A DNA stretch of 64,000 bases from Gelidibacter maritimus (GCF_014062315.1 NZ_JACGLT010000004.1:248001-312000), one strand, 5' to 3'; positions 17,759 through 27,783 are shown, counted from the first letter of the stretch. Numbers and translations are program-made. The notes: generated by a model not told the origin, from the letters alone.

Positions 17759-18712
17759 TTGAATGAACTTATAATTGAATTAGAAGAAATAGCTCCAAAA
17801 GATTTTTTTGGAGCGCACAATGTTAATATTGAACTTCTTAAAAAGTATTTTCCCAAATTGAAAATCGTGGCAAGAGGCAATAAAATTAAAGCCTATGGTG
17901 ATGAAGATGTATTGGAGGAATTTGATAAGCGGATGGCGATGTTAACGGCACATTATGTTAAATACAATAAAATTGACGAAAATACCATAGAGCGTGTGTT
18001 AACTAGTGCAAGCAGTGACGAATATTCAACTACTGAAAAGAGTGGCGAAGCAATACTTCATGGTGTGGGCGGTAAGATCATTAAAGCTCAGACGGTCAAC
18101 CAACGGAAATTGGTTGAGAGTATGCGACAAAATGATATGGTTTTTGCCATTGGTCCTGCGGGAACAGGAAAAACCTATACGGGCGTTGCACTGGCAGTTC
18201 AAGCATTGAAAAATAAAGAAGTCAAGAGAATTATTTTAACGCGGCCTGCCGTTGAAGCTGGTGAAAACCTTGGTTTTTTACCTGGCGATTTGAAAGAAAA
18301 GCTTGACCCTTATATGCAGCCGCTTTACGATGCTTTGAGAGATATGATTCCAGCCGAAAAGCTGGTACAATTGCTGGAAAAAGGAACCATTCAGATTGCG
18401 CCGCTGGCGTTTATGCGGGGACGTACTTTGGATAATGCCTTTGTAATCTTGGATGAAGGTCAAAATACCACACCTAACCAAATGAAAATGTTTTTGACCA
18501 GAATGGGCAAAAACGCCAAGTTTTTATTGACAGGAGATCCTGGTCAGATCGATTTGCCGAGACGTACCACCTCTGGACTGAAAGAAGCTCTTTTAATTTT
18601 AAGAAATGTGGAAGGTATTGGAATTGTGGTTTTAGACGAAAAGGATGTCATACGCCATAAACTCGTAAAAAGAATTATTCAGGCCTATAAGGAAATTGAA
18701 CCAAGAGAATAA
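17759..18712 (+). CDS. PhoH family ATPase
   Basis: The start is TTG at 17759: an in-frame TAG lies only two codons upstream and the first in-frame ATG is well inside the conserved N-terminal KH-like region, so TTG is the only sensible choice (317 aa). The ATPase domain has a Walker A motif GPAGTGKTYTG (about residues 131-141), a Walker B-type VILDEGQN and the sensor TGDPGQIDLPR. This is the usual PhoH (YbeZ-type) architecture and length. PhoH-like ATPases are linked to RNA metabolism and in many bacteria work with the endonuclease YbeY, which is not seen here. A possible -7 element TAGATTTG lies at 17667-17674. Confidence 0.93.
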   Translation: MNELIIELEEIAPKDFFGAHNVNIELLKKYFPKLKIVARGNKIKAYGDEDVLEEFDKRMAMLTAHYVKYNKIDENTIERVLTSASSDEYSTTEKSGEAILHGVGGKIIKAQTVNQRKLVESMRQNDMVFAIGPAGTGKTYTGVALAVQALKNKEVKRIILTRPAVEAGENLGFLPGDLKEKLDPYMQPLYDALRDMIPAEKLVQLLEKGTIQIAPLAFMRGRTLDNAFVILDEGQNTTPNQMKMFLTRMGKNAKFLLTGDPGQIDLPRRTTSGLKEALLILRNVEGIGIVVLDEKDVIRHKLVKRIIQAYKEIEPRE

Positions 18713-18732
18713 ATTAGCATGTTGTCATGGCA

Positions 18733-18758
18733 TCTGACAATGGTGTAAATTTGTCAGA
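18733..18758 (+). terminator. Stem-loop after phoH, possible terminator
   Basis: An 8-bp perfect inverted repeat (TCTGACAA / TTGTCAGA) with a 10-base loop begins 20 bases after the phoH stop. There is no clear T-run behind it, so it may instead be an mRNA-end stabiliser. Confidence 0.35.
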
Positions 18759-18876
18759 AGTAGCAATAATTTCAGGATCAACCTATTGAATCTGTTTTTT
18801 AAAATTATCAATAAAAATGCCTGTAATGGTATGCCTTTTGTCCATTTGATATAATTAATTTTAAAAATTGTTACAA

Positions 18877-19386
18877 ATGAAAAAAGTTATTCTATTACTT
18901 GCGCTCTTTATCGCGGGAACCACGATTGCGCAAAATCACGAGGTTGACGTGACCTCAAAAAACTCATGGTTGAAAATTGGTCTGAACGCTGGCGTTCCAA
19001 TGGGTGACATCGATGACGTTTCATCTTTTGCACTCGGAATGGAATTGAAAGGTCAATATCTAGTGACTCCTAATTTTGGGATCGGGTTGACAACAGGCTA
19101 CAACCACTTATTTGGGAAAGATGGCTTTGACGACTTCGGAATTATTCCAGCGGCTGCATTTGCGAGGTATTATTTCAAACCTAAAGGACTGTTTATTGGT
19201 GCCGACTTTGGTTACGGATTTTTAACCAATGTTGATAACAATGAAGGTGGACTTTATTTAAATCCGCAAATAGGCTACCACAATAGAGATTGGAATTTTT
19301 ATGCCTACTACCAAAACACGTTTGCTGAAAATGATATAGATATTCAGGTGCTTGGTATTGGTGTAACTTACAATTTGAGATTCTAA
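18877..19386 (+). CDS. Small outer-membrane beta-barrel protein
   Basis: The frame opens with TTG at 18868, but the ATG at 18877 begins a clean signal peptide (MKKVILLLALFIAGTTIAQ), giving 169 aa. The mature protein is a run of alternating hydrophobic strands and turns (WLKIGLNAGVPMGDI, YLVTPNFGIGLTTGYNHLF, GLFIGADFGYGF, YLNPQIGYH) and ends in a terminal Phe (GVTYNLRF), as expected for an eight-stranded barrel of the OmpX/OmpW type. Function unknown; such proteins are common in Bacteroidota. A strong terminator follows, so the gene is a single transcription unit. Confidence 0.85.
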   Translation: MKKVILLLALFIAGTTIAQNHEVDVTSKNSWLKIGLNAGVPMGDIDDVSSFALGMELKGQYLVTPNFGIGLTTGYNHLFGKDGFDDFGIIPAAAFARYYFKPKGLFIGADFGYGFLTNVDNNEGGLYLNPQIGYHNRDWNFYAYYQNTFAENDIDIQVLGIGVTYNLRF

Positions 19387-19406
19387 TTGATCCAAAAACA
19401 AATTTC

Positions 19407-19439
19407 AAAAAGAGCAGTGTTTTACTGCTCTTTTTTTTT
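19407..19439 (+). terminator. Rho-independent terminator after the outer-membrane barrel gene
   Basis: An 8-bp perfect GC-containing stem (AGAGCAGT 19411-19418 with ACTGCTCT 19424-19431) closes a 5-base loop, is preceded by A residues and followed by a run of eight further T's. It is a textbook intrinsic terminator located about 25 bases after the stop codon. Confidence 0.93.
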
Positions 19440-19469
19440 GCGAACTTACTGCCAATAACCTTACTTTTG
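19437..19469 (+). promoter_or_regulatory. Predicted Bacteroidota-type promoter of purC
   Basis: TTTG at 19437-19440, a 21-base spacer and TACTTTTG at 19462-19469 match the TTTG / TAnnTTTG pattern of Bacteroidota primary sigma-factor promoters. The -33 element is made by the last T's of the preceding terminator. The expected transcription start would be about 25 bases before the purC ATG. Confidence 0.6.
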
Positions 19470-19501
19470 TAATCATCTAAATTGCTAAAAACGTTTCCAT
19501 C

Positions 19502-20455
19502 ATGAATACCATCACAGCCACTAATTTTAATTTTCCAAACCAAAAAAGTGTTTATAAAGGCAAAGTAAGAGAGGTTTATAATATTAACGATGAGCTTTTG
19601 GTCATGATTGCCACCGACCGCTTAAGTGCATTTGATGTGGTCATGCCCAAGGGAATTCCTTATAAAGGACAGATTCTCAACCAAATTGCTACAAAATTTA
19701 TGGAGCAATCTAAAGACTTGGTGCCAAACTGGCTGATAGCAACACCAGATCCCAACGTGGCAGTAGGGCATTTGTGTGACCCTTTTAAAGTAGAAATGGT
19801 CATTCGGGGTTATATGTCTGGCCATGCCGCTCGTGAATACAAAGCTGGTAAACGCGTTTTATGTGGTGTCCCGATGCCTGAGGGATTGAAGGAAAACGAT
19901 AAATTCCCAGAACCTATTATTACACCAGCTACCAAAGCAGAAATGGGAGATCATGATGAAGATATTTCAAGAGAAGAAATTTTGAAACGAGGTATTGTGA
20001 GTGAAGCTGATTACGTAATATTAGAAGATTATACACGCAAGCTCTTTCAAAGAGGTTCAGAGATTGCTGCAAGTAGAGGTTTAATTTTGGTGGATACCAA
20101 ATACGAATTTGGTAAGACAAAAGATGGTAAAATTGTATTGATTGATGAGATTCACACACCCGATTCTTCTAGGTATTTTTATGCACAAGGCTACCAAGAC
20201 CGTCAAGACAAAGACGCATCGCAAAAACAACTATCAAAAGAGTTTGTCCGCCAATGGTTGATTTCTAACGGATTTCAAGGCCTCGAAGGACAAAAGGTTC
20301 CGGAAATGACTGATGATTATATTGAGACTGTTTCGGATCGATATATTGAACTCTATGAGAAAATTATGGGAGAACCGTTTGTTAAAGCGGATGTTAGCCA
20401 AATTCAAGAACGCATCAGAACCAATGTAGAGCGTTTCTTGGCAGAACATTATTGA
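19502..20455 (+). CDS. purC: Phosphoribosylaminoimidazole-succinocarboxamide synthase (SAICAR synthetase)
   Basis: A 317-aa protein with the family motifs [11 protein letters not shown], the [13 protein letters not shown] block, [12 protein letters not shown] and the late [15 protein letters not shown]. PurC uses ATP to join CAIR with aspartate in de novo purine synthesis. At 317 aa it belongs to the longer PurC type (about 300 aa) rather than the short form of about 240 aa. No other purine gene is adjacent, which is common in flavobacteria. Its last 7 bases overlap the end of the convergent acyltransferase gene. Confidence 0.96.
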   Translation: MNTITATNFNFPNQKSVYKGKVREVYNINDELLVMIATDRLSAFDVVMPKGIPYKGQILNQIATKFMEQSKDLVPNWLIATPDPNVAVGHLCDPFKVEMVIRGYMSGHAAREYKAGKRVLCGVPMPEGLKENDKFPEPIITPATKAEMGDHDEDISREEILKRGIVSEADYVILEDYTRKLFQRGSEIAASRGLILVDTKYEFGKTKDGKIVLIDEIHTPDSSRYFYAQGYQDRQDKDASQKQLSKEFVRQWLISNGFQGLEGQKVPEMTDDYIETVSDRYIELYEKIMGEPFVKADVSQIQERIRTNVERFLAEHY

Positions 20456-21576
20456 TTTTCGTTTTTAGATTTTTCCAAATTAACTTTTGGTGGTTTGACC
20501 AAATGCAACAATTTTCTAAGATATTTATAGATAAATGCGTTTGTTTTTCCAATATGGAACACAATAAAGCATACGGCAACAATAAATAGTATAGCTCCAA
20601 ATACGGCTTCCCATGGTTCTAATGATTTATAATAGAAATGTTTTAAGCCAATTCCTGTAAAACTACCGTAGATAATTATAAAATGTACGATATAGATGTT
20701 TAAGGTGGTTTCACCAATTCGGGTTACTATGGATTGTTTCATAAAGCGTTCAAGCATATAGAAAAAACCGAAATACACCAGCACATTTCCTAAGCGTAAA
20801 AAAAGATAATTATAATTTGCCGATCGCTCAAAGAGTTCAACATGGGTTATCTCAAACAGTCTTTGCAAAATTATAGTTGAATATTGCAATAATATAGCGC
20901 CGAGTACAAAAAACGCCGTCACTGTAATTGGTTTAAAATATTTTTTTTGAGAATTTCTAAAAAATAAGGTGGCAAAAAAACCGCCAAATGCCACATAGCC
21001 AAACCACGGCAACATTGTAAATACAGAGCCGTTTGATTTACTCAAATAATTAGCAAATACCAGAGGTACTTTTTCTAAAGTTAAATTTCTATACAAAGGT
21101 TCAGTAACAAAAATAAGGCACCCTATAGTTAATAGGGCAACTGACAGAATATAGCTGTTCCTTCTACACAGCAGATAGAGACCAATTAATAAAAGAAGTG
21201 AAAGTCCAATGCACTGAAGGACGTCTATTACCAAAAAATAAGTGTCAAAACTGCCTTTTAGCCATGAAAAAAACGGGATTCGAAGCGCATACCCAATCCC
21301 TATTAACATGACGGCCCTTGTGGCCCCTTTTCGCAACCGCCGTTTGTCACTGCCCTTGGCATGGGCTTTCAATAATAAATACAAAAAAACAAGTCCCGAA
21401 ATTGTAAAAAATACAGGTGCCGTGATGCCCCTAAAGTAAGACCATACGGTGTAGGCCGTATAGGAATCATCTCTATAGATCGGATTTAAAAGCGTGTCCA
21501 CAAAATGACCCTGTAACATCATTAAAATGGCGAATGCCCTAACAGCATCAATAAAATAAAGTCGGTTTGCTTTCAA
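20449..21576 (-). CDS. Multi-pass membrane acyltransferase-like protein (DUF1624 / acyltransferase-3 type)
   Basis: The start is TTG at 21576: a TGA stop immediately precedes it and no early ATG exists, and [20 protein letters not shown] is the expected first helix (375 aa). About ten membrane helices follow. The opening R-x-x-x-I-D-x-x-R-x-x-A-I-x-x-M-x-x-x-H is shared by DUF1624 heparan-acetyltransferase-like proteins and acyltransferase-3 proteins, which move acyl groups onto sugars across the membrane; the conserved His19 is a candidate catalytic residue. Substrate unknown. The end overlaps the purC end by 7 bases on the other strand. Confidence 0.78.
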   Translation of the reverse strand: MKANRLYFIDAVRAFAILMMLQGHFVDTLLNPIYRDDSYTAYTVWSYFRGITAPVFFTISGLVFLYLLLKAHAKGSDKRRLRKGATRAVMLIGIGYALRIPFFSWLKGSFDTYFLVIDVLQCIGLSLLLLIGLYLLCRRNSYILSVALLTIGCLIFVTEPLYRNLTLEKVPLVFANYLSKSNGSVFTMLPWFGYVAFGGFFATLFFRNSQKKYFKPITVTAFFVLGAILLQYSTIILQRLFEITHVELFERSANYNYLFLRLGNVLVYFGFFYMLERFMKQSIVTRIGETTLNIYIVHFIIIYGSFTGIGLKHFYYKSLEPWEAVFGAILFIVAVCFIVFHIGKTNAFIYKYLRKLLHLVKPPKVNLEKSKNENQ

Positions 21577-21719
21577 TCAGGTATTGGCTAGTAAATGTAA
21601 ATATAATGTTAAAATCCAAAATTAATAACTTTTAAAGGGTTTCCTGATTTTTTGTAAGACATTCTTGGAGTTTCTAAATCGAAAACTATATCTTTAAAAT
21701 CGCTAATCAAAACCAAGAA

Positions 21720-23090
21720 ATGAAGACTTTAGAATTGATCCTTCAATCCTATGCAGACTACGCATGGGGTTTGCCATTATTGATTATATTAATTGGCGGC
21801 GGTTTATACCTGTTGGTACGCTCTCAATTTTTACCATTCCGTTATTTTTTTCACGCCATAAATGTCCTTCGGGGGAAATATGATGACCCTGATGCAGTTG
21901 GGGAAATCACCCATTTTCAAGCCCTTTCAACCGCATTGGCATCTACAATTGGGATGGGGAATATTGCAGGTGTTGCAGTAGCCATTCATATTGGCGGGCC
22001 AGGAGCTATGTTTTGGATGTGGATCAGTGCCATTATCGGAATGTCCACCAAGTTCTTTACCTGTACCCTGGCCATTATGTTTCGAGGAAAAGACAGTAAT
22101 GGTGATGTGCAAGGAGGGCCCATGTATTTTATTATGGAAGGCTTAGGTAAATCATGGAAACCATTGGCTGTTTTCTTTAGTATATGTGGGCTTATTGGAG
22201 CTTTGCCGGTTTTTAATGTCAATCAATTAAAGCAGGCTATAAATTTTATTTTGCTGGAACCAAACGGTATCGTTGAGACGGACACATCAAACTTTATCAT
22301 TGGTCTCATATTAGTGGCTATAACAGCTGTTGTTATTTTGGGTGGGTTAGATAGGATTAGTAAAACCGCAGAAAGGTTGGTGCCATCTATGGTGTTCCTC
22401 TATTTTGTATTGGTTTTGATCATTCTAGGAGTTTATATTGAAGAGGTGCCTAAGTATCTTGGACTCATGTTTACGGATGCATTTGCGGCCAATAATTATA
22501 GTGGCGATTCATTTTTGGGCGGTGTCGTTGGTGGATTGATATTATTAGGTGTTAGGAGAGGTGCCTTTTCAAATGAAGCGGGAATAGGTACAGCACCAAT
22601 GGCCCACGGAGCATCAAAAACCAATGAGCCCGTCAGAGAAGGCCTGGTGGCAATGCTCGGACCGGCCATCGATACTCTTGTTGTTTGTACCTTAACAGCA
22701 CTTGCCATACTGGTAACTGGCGTATGGCAGACCACAGAGGCAAACGGCGTAAGTTTAACCGCAGCAGCGTTTAATGATGCCATTCCCGTTTATGGAAACT
22801 ATTTGTTGTTGATCTGTATTGCAACTTTTAGCATATCTTCATTATTTACATATTCATATTATGGATCAAAGTGTATGTCCTTCTTATTTGGGGCTCATAA
22901 CAAACATTATTACAATTATTTCTATATAGCCAGTATCATCCTTGGTGCTGTGACACCTTTAAGCATGATGCTTAATCTTATTGACGGTACCTTTGCTTTA
23001 ATGGCAATTCCTACAATGACAGCTACAATTTTATTAGCGCCAAAGGTGGTTAAGGAAATTAAAGCGTATTCCAAAAAGATGAAGTTGTAA
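21720..23090 (+). CDS. Alanine/glycine:cation symporter (AGCS family)
   Basis: A 456-aa inner membrane protein with about ten helices. AGCS signatures are clear: GGGLYLLVRSQFLPFRY near the N-terminus, TALASTIGMGNIAGVAVAI, GGPGAMFWMW, VQGGPMYFI and the conserved RRGAFSNEAGIGTAPMAHG. The family imports alanine, glycine or related amino acids with Na+ or H+. Close relatives in Bacteroidota are annotated as sodium:alanine symporters. No glycine riboswitch or other leader was recognised in the 140 bases upstream. It is followed by a 205-base gap and acs. Confidence 0.93.
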   Translation: MKTLELILQSYADYAWGLPLLIILIGGGLYLLVRSQFLPFRYFFHAINVLRGKYDDPDAVGEITHFQALSTALASTIGMGNIAGVAVAIHIGGPGAMFWMWISAIIGMSTKFFTCTLAIMFRGKDSNGDVQGGPMYFIMEGLGKSWKPLAVFFSICGLIGALPVFNVNQLKQAINFILLEPNGIVETDTSNFIIGLILVAITAVVILGGLDRISKTAERLVPSMVFLYFVLVLIILGVYIEEVPKYLGLMFTDAFAANNYSGDSFLGGVVGGLILLGVRRGAFSNEAGIGTAPMAHGASKTNEPVREGLVAMLGPAIDTLVVCTLTALAILVTGVWQTTEANGVSLTAAAFNDAIPVYGNYLLLICIATFSISSLFTYSYYGSKCMSFLFGAHNKHYYNYFYIASIILGAVTPLSMMLNLIDGTFALMAIPTMTATILLAPKVVKEIKAYSKKMKL

Positions 23091-23205
23091 TATTTTTCGA
23101 AGCCAATGAAACCTCTATTTTTTAATTTCTTTTAGATGGCATTACATTTATTCCAAATGATTTTATAGAAAACTTGAATAAGTCGTTTCTATTGAAATTT
23201 ATTTA

Positions 23206-23213
23206 TATTTTTG
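23206..23213 (+). promoter_or_regulatory. Possible -7 element for acs
   Basis: TATTTTTG fits TAnnTTTG and lies about 83 bases before the acs ATG. No good TTTG was found at the proper distance upstream, so this is a half-supported promoter call. Confidence 0.3.
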
Positions 23214-23295
23214 AAAGAAGAACCCTTGGTCGTTTCCGTTTTTAGGGTATAAATCAACGACTATATTTTATAACAAACCAAAACCATAAAAAACA

Positions 23296-25200
23296 ATGAG
23301 TCATTACAGCATTAAAAATCTTGAAGAATATTACCAAGTCTATAGAAAATCAGTGCGTGAACCTGAAAATTTTTGGGAAGAGATCGCAGAAGAACATTTC
23401 TTATGGCGAAAAAAATGGGATAAGGTGCTCACATGGGATTTTAGCGAGCCAAAAATCAAGTGGTTTGAAGGTGCAAAGTTGAACATTACAGAAAACTGCC
23501 TGGACAGGCATTTGCTCAACCGTGGGGATAAAACGGCCATTATCTTTGAGCCGAACGACCCAAATGAAGAAGCAGAGCATATTACTTACAAAGAACTTCA
23601 TGAACGAGTCTGTAAGATGGCAAACGTTCTTAAAGACCAAGGAATCAAAAAAGGTGACCGCGTTTGTGTCTACTTACCTATGATTCCAGAATTGGCAATA
23701 ACCTTATTGGCCTGTGCGCGCGTTGGAGCTATACACAATGTGGTGTTTGCAGGATTTTCATCTAAAGCCTTATCCACGCGTATCAATGACAGCGATTGTA
23801 AAATGGTGATTGCGGCTGATGGCTCATTTAGAGGCAATAAAAGCCTTGACCTTAAGAGTATTGTAGATGAAGCGCTTTTAGACTGTGATCATGTCAAAAC
23901 GGTATTGGTGGTAAAACGAACCAACGCCGATATACAAATGGTTGAAAATAGAGATGTGTGGTTGCAGCCGCTGCTTGATAAGGCTTCTTCTGTCTGTGAT
24001 GCGGAAGTCATGGATGCAGAAGATCCGTTATTTATTCTATATACTTCTGGTTCTACAGGAAATCCTAAAGGGATGGTGCATACAACGGGAGGATATATGG
24101 TTTATTCGGCCTATACGTTTAAAAACGCATTTCAGTACAAAGAAAATGATGTATTCTGGTGTACCGCAGACATCGGTTGGATCACAGGCCATAGCTATAT
24201 TGTTTATGGGCCTTTGGCCAATGGTGCTACTACGGTCATGTTTGAAGGCGTGCCACATTACCCAGATTTTGGAAGGTTTTGGCAAATTATTGAGAAGCAT
24301 AAAGTCAATCAGTTTTATACCGCACCAACGGCTATTAGAGCTTTAGCAAAGCAGAATCTTTCTTTTGCTGAAAATGTTGATCTTTCTTCCATTAAAGTCT
24401 TGGGTTCCGTAGGCGAGCCAATTAACGAAGAAGCTTGGCACTGGTATAATGATATTATTGGTAAGGGTCAAAGCCCTATTATCGATACCTGGTGGCAGAC
24501 CGAAACAGGAGGTATTATGATTTCACCATTACCTTATGTCACACCAACCAAACCCACCTATGCCACTTTACCGTTTTTAGGGATTCAACCTGCCATTATG
24601 GATGATACCGAAGAATTAAAAGGGAATCAAGTCAACGGGCGCCTATGTATTAAGTTTCCATGGCCAGGTATGGCGCGTACAATATGGAATAATCATCAAC
24701 GTTATAAGGAAACGTATTTCTCCACGTATAAAAATATGTACTTTACTGGTGATGGTGCTTTAAGAGATGAAGTGGGCTATTATAGAATTACTGGGCGTGT
24801 GGATGATGTGGTTATTGTATCAGGGCATAATCTTGGTACAGGGCCTTTGGAGGATGCCATTAATGAGCACCCAGCGGTGTCAGAAAGTGCTATTGTAGGT
24901 TTCCCTCATGATGTTAAAGGAAGCGCACTATACGGGTTTGTCACTTTAAAAGAAACTGGTGAAAGTCGAATCCATGAGAATTTGCGCAAAGAAATCAATC
25001 AGTTGATCTCAGAACGTATTGGGCCAATTGCAAAACTGGATAAAATTCAATTTTCTAATGCATTGCCAAAAACCAGAAGTGGTAAGATTATGAGACGGAT
25101 CCTTCGTAAAATTGCAGAGAACGATATGTCCAATCTTGGTGATACCAGCACATTGTTGAATCCTGAAGTGGTGCAAGACATTATTGACAACAAGTTATAA
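23296..25200 (+). CDS. acs: Acetyl-CoA synthetase (AMP-forming acetate-CoA ligase)
   Basis: A 634-aa ANL-superfamily enzyme. It has the Acs N-terminal domain (WDKVLTWDFSEPKIKWFEGAKLN), the P-loop YTSGSTGNPKGMVHTTGGY (about 253-271), the WWQTETGG motif and the acetylation-site lysine in RSGKIMRRIL near the end. It activates acetate to acetyl-CoA through acetyl-AMP. It is slightly shorter than the E. coli enzyme (652 aa) but complete. A soluble histidine kinase and a sigma-54 activator follow after 5 and 3 bases, so the three genes probably share a transcript, which may link acetate use to a two-component system. Confidence 0.95.
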   Translation: MSHYSIKNLEEYYQVYRKSVREPENFWEEIAEEHFLWRKKWDKVLTWDFSEPKIKWFEGAKLNITENCLDRHLLNRGDKTAIIFEPNDPNEEAEHITYKELHERVCKMANVLKDQGIKKGDRVCVYLPMIPELAITLLACARVGAIHNVVFAGFSSKALSTRINDSDCKMVIAADGSFRGNKSLDLKSIVDEALLDCDHVKTVLVVKRTNADIQMVENRDVWLQPLLDKASSVCDAEVMDAEDPLFILYTSGSTGNPKGMVHTTGGYMVYSAYTFKNAFQYKENDVFWCTADIGWITGHSYIVYGPLANGATTVMFEGVPHYPDFGRFWQIIEKHKVNQFYTAPTAIRALAKQNLSFAENVDLSSIKVLGSVGEPINEEAWHWYNDIIGKGQSPIIDTWWQTETGGIMISPLPYVTPTKPTYATLPFLGIQPAIMDDTEELKGNQVNGRLCIKFPWPGMARTIWNNHQRYKETYFSTYKNMYFTGDGALRDEVGYYRITGRVDDVVIVSGHNLGTGPLEDAINEHPAVSESAIVGFPHDVKGSALYGFVTLKETGESRIHENLRKEINQLISERIGPIAKLDKIQFSNALPKTRSGKIMRRILRKIAENDMSNLGDTSTLLNPEVVQDIIDNKL

Positions 25201-25205
25201 AAACC

Positions 25206-26303
25206 ATGGCTCTTGTTTCTACCGAAGACAAATTAAGAGAACGAATTAAGGAGCTTACCTGTCTGTATAATGTAAGCTCCTATATTGCCAATTCTAACCT
25301 CTATGATCTAGAGCCAACCTTTAAAGCTATAACGGTCAGTCTAAAGGAAGCCATTCTTTACAGTAATGAGGCCTTCGTAGAAATGAAACTTGGAGACAGT
25401 ATCGTGCATTCGGGTGAAAAATCCAAAGAGCATGTATTTATTCTAACTGCCATAAAAGCTTTTAATTTACCGTATGGTTCTATTAAAATCGGCTATCCAA
25501 AATCAAAATATAATCAGAATGTTTTTTTGGAGGAAGAAAAACAGTTGGTCAGGACTTTAGCCATCGAGATTGGCAACTTGATTGAACGCAAACAAATTAT
25601 CGATAAAGAGGAGTTGACCAAACGCCAAATGGAACGGGCGGACCGACTCTCTATTTTGGGAGAAATCACTGCAGGCATTGCTCACGAACTGAATACTCCA
25701 TTGGCGAGCATCTTAGGGTTTTCTGAATTGTTAAAAGAGCGTTTTGTTGATGATGCAGAGGCCTTGGAAGATTTGGATAAGATTATGAATAGTGCCATTT
25801 TTTCAAGAGAAGTGGTTAAAAAGCTGATGTTTTTTTCGTGCGTAATGCCTCAGCAGATGGAACTTGTCAATATTAATCCAATCATAACTGATGCTATTAA
25901 TCTGTTAAAGCCGAGTTTTGTAAAAAAAGAGCTCATTTGTCATCTAAATTTTAGTGATGATGAAATCAATCTGAGGGTAGATGCCATCCAACTAACTCAG
26001 GTGATATTTAATTTGGTAATCAATGCTATTTATTTTTCACCCCAGAATGGACAGATAACGATTGACGTTGACAATGAAGAGAGAGAGATGGTTTTAACCA
26101 TTAAGGACGAAGGCACTGGGATTTCAAAAGAGATCTCAGAATATATTTTTAATCCGTTTTATACAACAAAACCGGTCGGTGAAGGTTCAGGGCTTGGTTT
26201 GAGTGTGGTGCATGGCATCATAAAAAGCCATAAAGGCACTATAAAACATACCGCTAATCGGCCTAAAGGCACTATTTTTACGCTTACATTTCCTAAAATA
26301 TAA
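25206..26303 (+). CDS. Soluble sensor histidine kinase (NtrB-like output)
   Basis: A 365-aa kinase with no membrane segment. The N-terminal half (about 10-140) looks like a divergent GAF-type sensor (LYNVSSYIANSNLYD... EEEKQLVRTLAIEIGNLIERKQ). HisKA carries the phosphoacceptor in GEITAGIAHELNTPLASILGF, followed by an HATPase domain with N-box NLVINAIYFSP, G1 DEGTGIS and G2 GEGSGLGLSVV. It begins 5 bases after acs and ends 3 bases before a sigma-54 response regulator, its evident partner. The signal must be intracellular; a metabolite related to acetate or acetyl-CoA is a reasonable but untested idea. Confidence 0.92.
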   Translation: MALVSTEDKLRERIKELTCLYNVSSYIANSNLYDLEPTFKAITVSLKEAILYSNEAFVEMKLGDSIVHSGEKSKEHVFILTAIKAFNLPYGSIKIGYPKSKYNQNVFLEEEKQLVRTLAIEIGNLIERKQIIDKEELTKRQMERADRLSILGEITAGIAHELNTPLASILGFSELLKERFVDDAEALEDLDKIMNSAIFSREVVKKLMFFSCVMPQQMELVNINPIITDAINLLKPSFVKKELICHLNFSDDEINLRVDAIQLTQVIFNLVINAIYFSPQNGQITIDVDNEEREMVLTIKDEGTGISKEISEYIFNPFYTTKPVGEGSGLGLSVVHGIIKSHKGTIKHTANRPKGTIFTLTFPKI

Positions 26304-26306
26304 AAG

Positions 26307-27632
26307 ATGCCATTAGAGCGGGAAAACATATTGATTGTTGATGACGATGTTCAGATTTTGGAATTGATCCAAAGGCTCTTGCAATCCTTAAACTATCACA
26401 CCTACAAGGCTATTTCTGTAAAGGAAGCAATAGCAATTTTACAGGATCAATCTATTGATCTATTGATTACCGATCTTCAAATGCCGGGGGTTGACGGGCT
26501 GCAATTGGTTAAGTATGTTTCTGAACATTTTCCTGATATTCCTAAATTGGCCGTTACAGGTTTCCCTTCTGTGGATGGTGCTTTGAAAGCCATGAAATCT
26601 GGAGTTATGGATTATCTTATAAAGCCCTTTACCAAAGAAGAACTTAAAACAGCTGTTCAAAAATCGCTGGTTTTAAGTCGCCAGCCCATCCATAATAAAA
26701 AAAGGACTCCACAGGGCAATCCTGTTTTTTCAGAAATTATTGGAGAATCAGAGAGTATGCAGAATGTTCTGAATGTTATTGATAGGGTAAAGGACAATAA
26801 AGCTACTGTATTTATTCAGGGAGAAAGTGGTACAGGGAAAGAATTGGTAGCGCGAGCTATTCACTATACAGGTAAGTTTGCTGCGGCACCTTTTGTAGCG
26901 GTCAATTGTGGTGCCATTCCTGAAAGTTTGTTAGAGGCGGAATTGTTTGGCTATACTAAAGGGGCATTTACCGGTGCCACCGATAACCGTAGTGGCTTTT
27001 TTCAAGCAGCCAATAACGGTACCTTGTTTTTGGATGAAATTGGAAACGCCTCCATGACCACGCAATTGAGCTTGCTCAGGGTGTTGCAGGAAAAGGAAAT
27101 CATGAGGGTTGGCTCACAAAAAACTGAGAAAGTTAATGTGAGGGTGATTGCTGCTACCAATGTCGATTTAAGAGATTTGATTAAAAATGGACGTTTTAGG
27201 GAAGATTTATACTACCGGCTTACTGTCGTTCAAATAGAGGTGCCTCCACTCAGGGATCGGAAGTCTGACATTCCGCTTTTAGTAGATAAGTTTCTTTTCA
27301 AATACGGTGTTGAGTATAAGGATAGGATCGTTAAAATATCTGAAGAGGCTCTTATGGCTCTTGAACGCTATGATTGGCCGGGGAATATTAGGGAGCTTGA
27401 AAACAGTATTCAACGTGCAGTCATTATGTGCGATAAACAAGTTGAAATAGACAATCTGCCAAAAAATTTAAAATATCAAATTGATTTTCCGAGACAGGAT
27501 ATTTTCCTTTCTCTAAAAGAAGTCGAAAAATTACATATTCTTAAAGTTTTGGAAGCCACAAATAATAATAAGACCAAAGCCGCTGAGATTCTTCAAATTG
27601 ACCGTAAAACACTTCGCGACAAAATAAAATAA
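26307..27632 (+). CDS. Sigma-54-dependent response regulator (NtrC family)
   Basis: A 441-aa protein with all three NtrC domains. The receiver (about 6-120) has the acidic pair DDD and the phospho-acceptor in LLITDLQMPGVDG, plus the late lysine IKPF. The AAA+ domain (about 140-375) has Walker A GESGTGKE, the sigma-54-contacting loop GAFTGAT (intact), and Walker B GTLFLDEIGN. A Fis-type helix-turn-helix ends the protein (NNNKTKAAEILQIDRKTLRDKI). It should activate RpoN promoters when phosphorylated by the upstream kinase. A matching sigma-54 promoter stands 135 bases downstream of its stop, making the next gene the clearest target. Confidence 0.95.
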   Translation: MPLERENILIVDDDVQILELIQRLLQSLNYHTYKAISVKEAIAILQDQSIDLLITDLQMPGVDGLQLVKYVSEHFPDIPKLAVTGFPSVDGALKAMKSGVMDYLIKPFTKEELKTAVQKSLVLSRQPIHNKKRTPQGNPVFSEIIGESESMQNVLNVIDRVKDNKATVFIQGESGTGKELVARAIHYTGKFAAAPFVAVNCGAIPESLLEAELFGYTKGAFTGATDNRSGFFQAANNGTLFLDEIGNASMTTQLSLLRVLQEKEIMRVGSQKTEKVNVRVIAATNVDLRDLIKNGRFREDLYYRLTVVQIEVPPLRDRKSDIPLLVDKFLFKYGVEYKDRIVKISEEALMALERYDWPGNIRELENSIQRAVIMCDKQVEIDNLPKNLKYQIDFPRQDIFLSLKEVEKLHILKVLEATNNNKTKAAEILQIDRKTLRDKIK

Positions 27633-27766
27633 GCCAATCTCTATTGGGTAATAATTCCTCAGTGGGTGTTTTTTACCCGTTTGATCTGTTCTAATGATTT
27701 TTAAATATCACAGTAATTAATTGAAAGTCAGTGCCGTATATTGTTTTGATTGTTTCTTTACTTTAG

Positions 27767-27783
27767 CGGCATATCTATTGCTT
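27767..27783 (+). promoter_or_regulatory. Predicted sigma-54 (RpoN) promoter, -24/-12
   Basis: The sequence CGGCATATCTATTGCTT has GG at 27768-27769 and GC at 27780-27781 with the required 10 bases between, and closely matches TGGCAC-N5-TTGCT. Transcription would start near 27793, about 20 bases before the ATG of the 64-aa gene. Upstream at 27646-27678 an inverted repeat (GGGTAA / TTACCC) is at a plausible distance to be the activator site, though it could also be the terminator of the regulator gene. Confidence 0.72.

Noticed and set aside
21577-21719. Glycine or amino-acid riboswitch before the AGCS symporter
   Set aside because: Only about 140 AT-rich bases with no aptamer-like stems.
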